The notes below the pieces were generated by a model. The model was given only the letters and a program-made list of their open reading frames with translations. It was not told the origin of the DNA and did not search any database. The position numbers and the translations under genes are program-made. Of a DNA stretch of 14,841 nucleotides, positions 1 to 5,001 are shown piece by piece. This stretch comes from an uncultured Collinsella sp. (GTDB lineage Bacteria > Actinomycetota > Coriobacteriia > Coriobacteriales > Coriobacteriaceae), in assembly GCA_900547505.1 (NCBI GenBank), contig URGY01000021.1:1-14841 (forward strand). The letters are read 5' to 3'. Within the stretch, counting starts at the first letter, position 1; the number at the start of each line of letters is the position of its first letter.

Positions 1-38
1 CGTAGTCTCGTGGGCTCGGAGATGTGTATAAGAGACAG
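1..38. other. Nextera sequencing adapter (artifact)
   Basis: Positions 5-38 match the Nextera read-2 transposase adapter, ending in the 19-bp mosaic end AGATGTGTATAAGAGACAG. The four bases before it are probably index sequence. This is library-preparation DNA left on the contig end, not genomic sequence. Any protein predicted across position 38 is chimeric. Confidence 0.97.
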
Positions 39-526
39 TCCCAAAAGGCCTTGATCTTGTTAAAACCATCGAGCGGGTCATCTACGCCAATGCCGCAAAT
101 CAGCTCATAGAGATACAGAAAGGCAAAGGACGTAGACGTTTCCTCGACGGTTCCGCGGCGCACTTGGGCACGCCAGGTAAAGTAGCCGCGCAACTGCCGG
201 TCGCTCATGGCGTTGTAGGTGGGAAAGTACGACTTAAAGGTGCCGTTGTAGGGACAGTCGTCTTCAAAGTCGGCCATCAGCAGGCCCTGGCGGTAGAAAA
301 GCTCGGCTTCCGAAAGCCAGCGACCTGCGCCGCCTTTGGGGTCATCCTGCCAGCGCGATATCTCGCGCATCTTGCGGTACTGGTCGGGAAGGAAATTCTG
401 CATCTGTCGGCCGGTCTTGAGAATCGGCTCGTCTGCGTAGACCTCATGTGAGAAGCGAGCGGACTGATGGGTCCGGGCCTCGGCCATAATGCGCTCGATG
501 AGCATCTTGATGTCCTGGTCGGCCAC
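39..526 (-). CDS. TerB N-terminal domain protein (3' part missing)
   Basis: This is an open frame with no stop before the adapter, giving 162 codons of the N-terminal part. I chose the GTG at 524-526 because an AGGAGAGGAG purine run lies just upstream and the next gene ends at 615. Residues about 90-150 carry the pattern I associate with the TerB_N family (PF13208): CPYNGTFKSYFPTYNAMS, then DRQLRGYFTWR, then a FLYLYEL segment. TerB_N proteins are cytoplasmic, often large and multidomain, and are linked by sequence to tellurite-resistance or stress modules; no biochemical role is established. The rest of the protein, including any C-terminal domain, lies beyond the contig. The gene follows the DUF554 gene on the same strand after 88 bp that contain a possible promoter of its own. 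The family call rests on motif recognition only. Confidence 0.75.
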
Positions 527-563
527 CGTCTCTCCTCTCCTAACGCAGCTTCGGTGACCTCAT

Positions 564-572
564 ATCATAGCA
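564..572 (-). promoter_or_regulatory. Candidate extended -10 promoter for the TerB_N gene
   Basis: On the minus strand this reads TGCTATGAT, an extended -10 element (TGn plus TATGAT, five of six matches to TATAAT). It lies about 38 bp upstream of the GTG start at 526. No good -35 hexamer is present at the usual distance, which fits an extended -10 promoter. No terminator is visible between the DUF554 stop and this site, so read-through is also possible. Confidence 0.4.
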
Positions 573-614
573 CAGCATCAAACAGGTGTTCGAGATGCTG
601 CTGCGTAGATAGAT

Positions 615-1331
615 TTAGAACAGGAGGGCGTAGATGACGGCGATGACGACGGAGGGGAGCATATTGGCCGTGCGGAAGGTCTGAGGACGGATGAGGTTGA
701 CGCCGACGCAGAAGATGAGCATGGAGCCTACGAGCGAAAGGCTGTCGAGGGCTGCCGTAGTCATGATGGGGGAGAGTGCGCCGGCAAACAGCGTGATCGT
801 CCCCTGGAACACGGCGACGGGCAGGGCGGAGAAAATGCAGCCGCGGCCAAGCGACGCCGTCATGGTGCAGACGATGATGCAGTCCAGCGCGCCCTTGAGG
901 GCAAGCGTGGACCAGTCGCCGAGCAGGCCGTCCTGGATCGATCCCACAATGGCCATGGCGCCGATACACACGGTGAGTGAAGTCGAGACAAAAGCGTTGG
1001 TGAACTCGTTATCGCCCTCGCTGCCGGTTTTGCGCTTGAGCCATTCGCCAAGGTTTTCAATGGCGGCCTCCAAGTTGATGGCCTCGCCGATGAGCGAGCC
1101 GAGGGCGAACGAGACAATGAGCATGGTGGTACCAGTGGTCGCCAGTGCCTTCCCATCGATGATGAGCATCTTTTGCATGGTGCCGCCCAGGCCGATAAAC
1201 AGGACGCACAGCCCCGATGCTTTCATGAGCGTGTCTTGGATGCGCGGTGTAATGAAGCGGCCGCCCACTAATCCCAAAAGACCGCCCGCAACTAAAAGCA
1301 CAACGTTGATGATTGTTCCCAAGCCCGGCAT
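615..1331 (-). CDS. DUF554 family integral membrane protein
   Basis: The product is a 238-aa, very hydrophobic protein with about six to seven membrane segments. It opens with MPGLGTIINVVLLVAGG and continues with glycine-rich segments such as GLCVLFIGLGGTMQ, the pattern of DUF554 proteins (E. coli YqgA and YdfK relatives). The function of the family is unknown; a transport role is only guessed from topology. Length is normal for the family. The ATG at 1331 was chosen because AGGAGG lies four bases upstream. A longer frame from 1400 has no ribosome binding site and adds a non-hydrophobic leader that family members lack. The gene is preceded by an AT-rich inverted repeat at 1401-1426 that may control it. 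Confidence 0.85.
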   Translation of the reverse strand: MPGLGTIINVVLLVAGGLLGLVGGRFITPRIQDTLMKASGLCVLFIGLGGTMQKMLIIDGKALATTGTTMLIVSFALGSLIGEAINLEAAIENLGEWLKRKTGSEGDNEFTNAFVSTSLTVCIGAMAIVGSIQDGLLGDWSTLALKGALDCIIVCTMTASLGRGCIFSALPVAVFQGTITLFAGALSPIMTTAALDSLSLVGSMLIFCVGVNLIRPQTFRTANMLPSVVIAVIYALLF

Positions 1332-1400
1332 GAGCCCTCCTGTATTGATGCCAACGTGGCAATCGTAGCAGAACGAAATGCGAGGCACATCGCGACTCAT

Positions 1401-1426
1401 CTAATACGTTATATAAGTGGTATTAG
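1401..1426 (-). promoter_or_regulatory. Inverted repeat with possible promoter/operator upstream of the DUF554 gene
   Basis: CTAATAC (1401-1407) and GTATTAG (1420-1426) are perfect 7-bp inverted arms around an AT-rich core. The core contains the self-complementary octamer TTATATAA (1409-1416). It stands out in GC-rich DNA and sits about 70 bp upstream of the DUF554 start. The core could serve as a -10 element (TATATA or TATAAC on the minus strand), which would make the repeat an operator over a promoter. There is no T-run after it, so a terminator for the upstream gene is less likely. The regulator is unknown. Confidence 0.4.
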
Positions 1427-1449
1427 GGATGGTGCGCAGCATTTAAGCC

Positions 1450-2880
1450 TCAGGTGGTTGTCGGGACATAGGGATAGTATTCAAAGCGCAGTGTCATAAG
1501 CCGCTGCGGGAATTCAATAGCCGCGGCGATGATATTGGCATCGCGGGCACGATCAAACCCTTCGAGTTCGATCTGATACGAGACGTCTTGCATAATGTCC
1601 AGACGTCGCCAGGCTAGGAGTGTGTCGCCATCGAATTCCAAGGTCTTGCCTCCGTCTGGAGCAACGGCGTATAGACGCAGCTTGGCGGTCGTTGCAGGGT
1701 CGACAACCGTGACCTTTTTAATTTCGTTTCTAGTATTCTTGGCGCCCAACAAGGTGAGCAGTGTTGGGGCCACGACCTCGCCCGATGGCAAAAAGACGAC
1801 TTCGATGGATTCAGGAAATGTGATGATGGCCGACTTGCGGACGGGCTGATTGGCGGCGGCAACTTCGATGTTCGCAGCGTCGATGACCTCTGTGTGGTCG
1901 AGCGCGGCAAGCACGCAGCAGTTACCTTCATCGATCTCTTGAGGATCAGCAAGCCCCAGACTGTCTGCGAGCTCGGGATCGTTTGAATCGGCAGCGGGCC
2001 CATTCGGTGCTTCGAAAGAAGCTGGGACGCTGTTTGTCGGCGACGGCGTGTCGCCCGCACCTGCTTCTTTGTCCGCGCTCTCTTCTTGTATGGTTGCGTT
2101 GATGGGTTCGTCGTTTGAGGGGAGCGTCTTGGCGTCAAGCGCGGAAGGAAGAATTCCGATGGCTCCGGATCCGTTCCACTCCATTTCGAGAAGCGCCGGG
2201 TCGGCAAGAATGCGTTGCCTGCTTTGCGCGTGGGCATCGATTTCAATAGGGCCTGCCTCTATCCCTCGTGTAAGGCTGAGTGATCCGGCTGGCTTCTCGA
2301 AATGAGCGTCTGTGTCTTTGGTGCTGACGGCGTAGAACAGCAGGGACGCTTCTCCCGCCGCGATGGCATCGGTACCGGCTTTGGTCAGCCGCAACGATGT
2401 CGTGAATGAGAGGGTGGGCTGCGCATCATCTGCATTCGCGGCGGCGCAGCCCAGACATATACCGCCTCCTTTCTCAAAAAACGTACCGTCGAAGGCGACC
2501 TTCGCTCCGTTCGCCGAGTCATCGACCGAAGCGATGTCGATGCGCAGCTCTAAATTGCATGGATCGCCATCCGCATCGAGCACAACCGAGCGCCACGTGC
2601 AGACGGCGCACCCCGCCTGGGAGCCGTTTGCCTTGTTCGAACGCTTGATATCCACGACTATCGAGCCGTCCGTATTACGACGAAGGCATCCCGAGGTTGA
2701 GATCGCGGCCTGTGCGATCGAAAAACGCTCGCACGCAATGGTACTCGACGGATTTGGGGCGGAACTTAGGACTGCTGGTAAGGAGTCCGCCATGACGGGA
2801 GTCGCCCAAGCGGCGACAGGCGTTCCGGTTGCGAGCGCGCCGCAAAGTGCGACGACGGGCAAAAGGTTCTTCGATGCCAT
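1450..2880 (-). CDS. Exported cysteine-containing surface protein, unknown family
   Basis: I do not recognise this 476-aa protein. Residues 1-31 form a signal peptide (hydrophobic ALCGALATGTPVAAWA, cleavage near AWA or VMA). Residues about 48-215 form a probable beta-rich domain with C50, C65, C91, C94, C108, C142 and C145, including two CxxC pairs (CAVC and CLGC). Residues about 250-318 are an acidic Ala/Pro/Ser/Asp-rich linker. Residues about 345-476 form a second beta-rich domain whose spacing of Pro, Ile, Val, Gly and Pro residues resembles the exported 199-aa protein at 3164-3763. CC occurs at 321-322. There is no C-terminal LPXTG motif, tail segment or lipobox. The ATG is preceded by AAGGAG at good spacing. 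It is the last gene of the leftward surface cluster, 18 bp after the LAQTG gene. A structural or adhesive surface role is inference from context. Confidence 0.8.
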   Translation of the reverse strand: MASKNLLPVVALCGALATGTPVAAWATPVMADSLPAVLSSAPNPSSTIACERFSIAQAAISTSGCLRRNTDGSIVVDIKRSNKANGSQAGCAVCTWRSVVLDADGDPCNLELRIDIASVDDSANGAKVAFDGTFFEKGGGICLGCAAANADDAQPTLSFTTSLRLTKAGTDAIAAGEASLLFYAVSTKDTDAHFEKPAGSLSLTRGIEAGPIEIDAHAQSRQRILADPALLEMEWNGSGAIGILPSALDAKTLPSNDEPINATIQEESADKEAGAGDTPSPTNSVPASFEAPNGPAADSNDPELADSLGLADPQEIDEGNCCVLAALDHTEVIDAANIEVAAANQPVRKSAIITFPESIEVVFLPSGEVVAPTLLTLLGAKNTRNEIKKVTVVDPATTAKLRLYAVAPDGGKTLEFDGDTLLAWRRLDIMQDVSYQIELEGFDRARDANIIAAAIEFPQRLMTLRFEYYPYVPTTT

Positions 2881-2898
2881 GGGGTCTCCTTAGCTAAT

Positions 2899-3180
2899 TT
2901 AGTGCGGCCTGTCCGTGTTTTGTTTCTGGCTGCGTTTGATGTGCAGACCGAGGCCGGCGGTTCCCGCGCCTGCTGCTGCGGCGCCTGCTGCCAAGAGCCA
3001 TCGTTTGTCGCCTGTCTGCGCCAACGGTTCCTCGCGGTCGCCGCGGTCGAGCTCCGAGAGGTCGACCGTCACTTGCGTGGCGGCCTGCGCCTGTTCTTGC
3101 TGGGCAAAGGCCATGGCTGGCCCAAACGCTAGGATGCTGACGGCGGCGGCCAGGGCGATAGCCTTATGCCGTGTGCGCAC
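2899..3180 (-). CDS. Small exported protein with LAQTG sortase-type anchor
   Basis: This 93-aa protein has a signal peptide (RTRHK, then AIALAAAVSILAFG, likely cut at AFA/QQ) and only about 26 mature residues before LAQTG at 53-57. A hydrophobic Ala/Gly-rich segment follows and then a basic tail (KRSQKQ). This tripartite end is a classic cell-wall sorting signal, with LAQTG as an LPXTG variant. I chose the GTG at 3180, which overlaps the end of the 199-aa gene by 17 bp and suggests translational coupling. An in-frame TTG at 3210 would give 103 aa but lengthens the basic region before the signal peptide. The protein is nearly all targeting signals, so it may be a wall-anchored stub or base component for the neighbouring exported proteins. 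No sortase gene is in the window. Confidence 0.75.
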   Translation of the reverse strand: MRTRHKAIALAAAVSILAFGPAMAFAQQEQAQAATQVTVDLSELDRGDREEPLAQTGDKRWLLAAGAAAAGAGTAGLGLHIKRSQKQNTDRPH

Positions 3181-3763
3181 CGGGCTCGACCGTCCAGGTG
3201 ATCGTTGCAACCTGATCGCCTTCGCCGGTTACGCGGAAGATGTCGCGCGTGACGCGGGCGACGTTTCCGCTTGTCTTGAGCTTAATTTTGTCCTTGCCGC
3301 CGGCAATGCCCTGGTAGCCCATGTCGAAGGCTGCGTTCTTGGAAAGATCGAGGCCCGTCCCCTGCATTGCGGCGCTGGCGTTCTGGAGTGCGCCGTCGGG
3401 GCCGACCTTAAAGTCGATGGAGTTCTGCGCGGTTCCGGCCTTGGCGTCGGCGGCAATGGTCCAGGTGTTCATGGCGTCGATCTTCATGTTGGTGACATGG
3501 ATGCCGTAGGCCGAATGATTGTCGATGGTGGTCGCGTCTTCTGAGGGGCCCTGAAGCGTGCCGTCGGCCTTGGCGACGAAGGGAATAACCGTCGGAACTT
3601 TGAACTCAACGTTGTCGATCTCGGTCCTGACCATTACTTTCGTGGTTCCAACGCGCCCGGCCGCCATAGCTGGCGTCGGGGCAGCGCCCATTGCGAGCGC
3701 GAGCGCGAGCCCTGCGCCCACGACGAGCGCTCTGGCTCCGTTCATGTTCCTGGTGATGTCCAT
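3164..3763 (-). CDS. Exported beta-rich protein, possible surface or fibre subunit
   Basis: This 199-aa protein has a signal peptide at 1-35 (RNMNGAR, hydrophobic core, cleavage near AMA or MAA). The mature part has alternating hydrophobic residues typical of beta strands: VPTVIPFVAKADGTLQGP at 56-73, then an asparagine-rich turn, then IHVTNMKI. Near the C-terminus ATITWTVEP at 186-194 recalls the Trp-rich last strand of WxL-type surface domains, but the second WxL motif is not evident and I do not assign the family. It has no cysteine, no anchor motif and no C-terminal membrane segment, so it is either secreted or attached through a partner. The next gene, overlapping by 17 bp, encodes an LAQTG-anchored stub. 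The ATG at 3763 has AAAGGA six bases upstream. A stem-loop lies just before that site. Confidence 0.78.
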   Translation of the reverse strand: MDITRNMNGARALVVGAGLALALAMGAAPTPAMAAGRVGTTKVMVRTEIDNVEFKVPTVIPFVAKADGTLQGPSEDATTIDNHSAYGIHVTNMKIDAMNTWTIAADAKAGTAQNSIDFKVGPDGALQNASAAMQGTGLDLSKNAAFDMGYQGIAGGKDKIKLKTSGNVARVTRDIFRVTGEGDQVATITWTVEPGAHTA

Positions 3764-3783
3764 GGTCGTTCCTTTCTATTCGC

Positions 3784-3800
3784 CGCGGGCCGTCCCCGCG
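3784..3800 (-). promoter_or_regulatory. GC-rich stem-loop in the leader of the 199-aa gene
   Basis: CGCGGG and CCCGCG form a perfect 6-bp stem with a 5-nt loop about 20 nt upstream of the ATG at 3763 and just upstream of its ribosome binding site. No T-run follows on either strand, so it is not a standard terminator. It lies in the only gap (90 bp) inside the leftward cluster and could set a processing point or tune translation of the exported subunit. I see no convincing promoter in the gap. Confidence 0.4.
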
Positions 3801-3853
3801 ATGATTGGACGAATGCTGGTGAATTGCGTGCGGTGCCGCGTCGGCCGGAAAAG

Positions 3854-4363
3854 CTAGTTCTCGGCTTGCTCAACCCGCACCTTGACACGTGTCGGATTGC
3901 CGTGGCTGTCGAGGGTCTTGGCATCGAGTGCCTGGATCTCGATGTACGCCTCGCCTTCTTTGATGTCGCCGGCGGGGCACGTCTCGATTGTCTTGCCGGT
4001 CTCGACCACACCGGATTCGTACATGGTCTCGTCGTTTTGGATGACGCGGAATCGCTGGGGAAATTTATTGTCTTGGACGTTTTGCACGTTGACGCGCAGC
4101 TTGCCGTCCTCCTGCAGCTGAGCGACCGGCGCGACCGAAATCGTCATCATGTTGTCGCGGACGATAGCGTCGAGCTCATCTTGGATTTCCTGACGCGTTT
4201 TGCCCTCGGCCGTCGTAACCGAAGCGCCCGCCTCGGGTACGGGCTGCGACTGCCAAGCGTATAGTCCTACGGCGACAAGGGCGCAGACGATGGCCAAACA
4301 GGCAACGATGAGCTTCTTGCGACGACCCAGGCCTACAAAGTGGGGTGGCCTCTTCGCGCTCAT
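3854..4363 (-). CDS. Membrane-anchored extracellular protein, unknown family
   Basis: This 169-aa protein has a basic N-terminus (KRPPHF...GRRKK), one membrane segment at about 18-36 and an outside domain, a type II topology or uncleaved signal anchor. After a charged helix at about 55-70, residues 73-165 look like a single beta-sandwich: TISVAPVAQLQEDGKLRVNV, then RFRVIQNDETMYESGVVETG, then EGEAYIEIQALD. The pattern 'dG-strand-N-N...YxSGxxxxG...G-x-Y' occurs in small anchored proteins beside surface-structure genes in Gram-positives, which I recall only loosely. The ATG at 4363 overlaps the upstream TGA as ATGA, so the two genes are translationally coupled. A longer open frame to 4681 is only the shadow of the 98-aa gene. 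An assembly or base role for the surface cluster is inference. Confidence 0.78.
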   Translation of the reverse strand: MSAKRPPHFVGLGRRKKLIVACLAIVCALVAVGLYAWQSQPVPEAGASVTTAEGKTRQEIQDELDAIVRDNMMTISVAPVAQLQEDGKLRVNVQNVQDNKFPQRFRVIQNDETMYESGVVETGKTIETCPAGDIKEGEAYIEIQALDAKTLDSHGNPTRVKVRVEQAEN

Positions 4364-4656
4364 GCGGCATCCTTGGTGGTATAGACGCGCGCAAAGGTGG
4401 ACGGGTCCGCTCCAAAGAGCATGTGAAGCATCAGACGGCGCGAGTAGACGAGCTCGTCGAAGTTGGGAGGGAGCTCGATGTCGTGGATATGCGCGATGTG
4501 GTGGGCGAGCGCCGAGAACGACTCGGGGTCGCAGATCACATCGGTGGTAACGTGGTAGACCGTCGTGTCGGGGAATGCCTCTTCGTCGAAAGGTAGGAGA
4601 TGGGGATCGTCGTCGACTTCGATGGCGATGCCGTACTGGGGCCAGTAATATGCCAT
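4360..4656 (-). CDS. 98-aa protein of unknown function
   Basis: This small acidic, probably cytoplasmic protein starts MAYYWPQYGIAIEVDDDPH and has no signal peptide or membrane segment. The 'WPxYxIAIEVDDDPH' beginning faintly recalls the core strand of PD-(D/E)XK endonuclease-like domains (IEVDG..H), but the other catalytic motifs are not clear and I do not assign that family. The rest is mostly predicted helix (SFSALAHHIAHIHD, RRLMLHMLFG). The start is well supported: GGGAGG lies five bases before the ATG. Its stop overlaps the next start as ATGA, tying it to the surface cluster although it looks unlike its exported neighbours. It may therefore be regulatory. Upstream in the same frame lies a further open stretch ended by one amber codon (see findings). 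Confidence 0.6.
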   Translation of the reverse strand: MAYYWPQYGIAIEVDDDPHLLPFDEEAFPDTTVYHVTTDVICDPESFSALAHHIAHIHDIELPPNFDELVYSRRLMLHMLFGADPSTFARVYTTKDAA

Positions 4657-4676
4657 GGGAACCTCCCTGCTTCTGG

Positions 4677-4700
4677 GCCAAAACTTCTATCGGTTTTGGC
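4677..4700. promoter_or_regulatory. 8-bp inverted repeat upstream of the 98-aa gene
   Basis: GCCAAAAC (4677-4684) and GTTTTGGC (4693-4700) are perfect inverted arms with an 8-nt spacer. The element lies about 20 bp upstream of the ATG at 4656, just outside the ribosome binding site. No T-run follows on either strand. It is therefore either an operator or an mRNA hairpin in the leader of the surface cluster. Confidence 0.5.
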
Positions 4701-4729
4701 TGTCGACGCCGACCGTATCAGCCGCTACT

Positions 4730-4760
4730 TGACCAATTTCTGACCAAATGCTTGACGGAT
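4730..4760 (+). repeat. Three phased TGACC-type direct repeats
   Basis: TGACCAAT (4730-4737), TGACCAAA (4741-4748) and the weaker TGACGGAT (4753-4760) recur at 11- and 12-bp steps, about one helical turn. Such phasing suits cooperative binding by a dimeric or multimeric regulator on one face of the DNA. They lie between the two gene clusters that diverge from here. This could also be chance similarity of short words. Confidence 0.35.
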
Positions 4761-4781
4761 TGGCGTCTCCGCAGGTAAAAG
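4752..4781 (+). promoter_or_regulatory. Candidate promoter for the dehydrogenase-etf operon
   Basis: TTGACG (4752-4757, five of six) and TAAAAG (4776-4781, four of six) are separated by 18 bp, facing the operon at 5002. The leader would be about 210 nt, which is long. Closer to the gene I see only weaker hexamers, such as TTGCAC at 4892. Its -10 region almost touches that of the minus-strand promoter candidate. Confidence 0.35.
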
Positions 4782-4788
4782 GCGGCAA

Positions 4789-4817
4789 AAAATACTCCAA
4801 CTTTTTTCGAGCGTCAA
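4789..4817 (-). promoter_or_regulatory. Candidate promoter for the leftward surface cluster
   Basis: On the minus strand TTGACG (4812-4817) is followed after exactly 17 bp by TATTTT (4789-4794). The -35 matches five of six consensus bases and the -10 four of six. The start would fall near 4782, giving a leader of about 125 nt that contains the direct repeats and the inverted repeat. This is the best sigma-70-like promoter in the 345-bp gap. Confidence 0.5.
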
Positions 4818-5001
4818 TCGCGCGGCCGGCGACGGCGGGGCCATAAGTGTCAAAAGCATCGTCTGCCGAGGAAATCAAGCCGCTCGCCGAATTGCACGAA
4901 CGTAAAAATCGCCAATTATGGAGACGGTCTCGAACACGTCGACGAAACGATGCGGTAACATCTCCCTGCAAACACTGTAGTTAGCTAAAGGGGGAGTTCG
5001 C

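Noticed and set aside
691..1368. 225-codon open frame on the plus strand
   Set aside because: It is fully antisense to the DUF554 gene, has no ribosome binding site, and its product looks like translated complement of hydrophobic codons.
3164..3210. Possible frameshift joining the 199-aa gene and the LAQTG gene into one anchored protein
   Set aside because: The LAQTG product has its own complete signal peptide directly after the overlap, so two separate exported proteins fit better.
4360..4656. Calling the 98-aa protein an endonuclease or toxin from its IEVDDDPH motif
   Set aside because: Only one short motif resembles the PD-(D/E)XK core, and the remaining catalytic residues cannot be placed.
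4687..4971. 94-codon minus-strand frame as an independent gene
   Set aside because: It has only a TTG start, no ribosome binding site and no recognisable domain, and it covers the regulatory gap. It is kept as a finding and not annotated as a gene.
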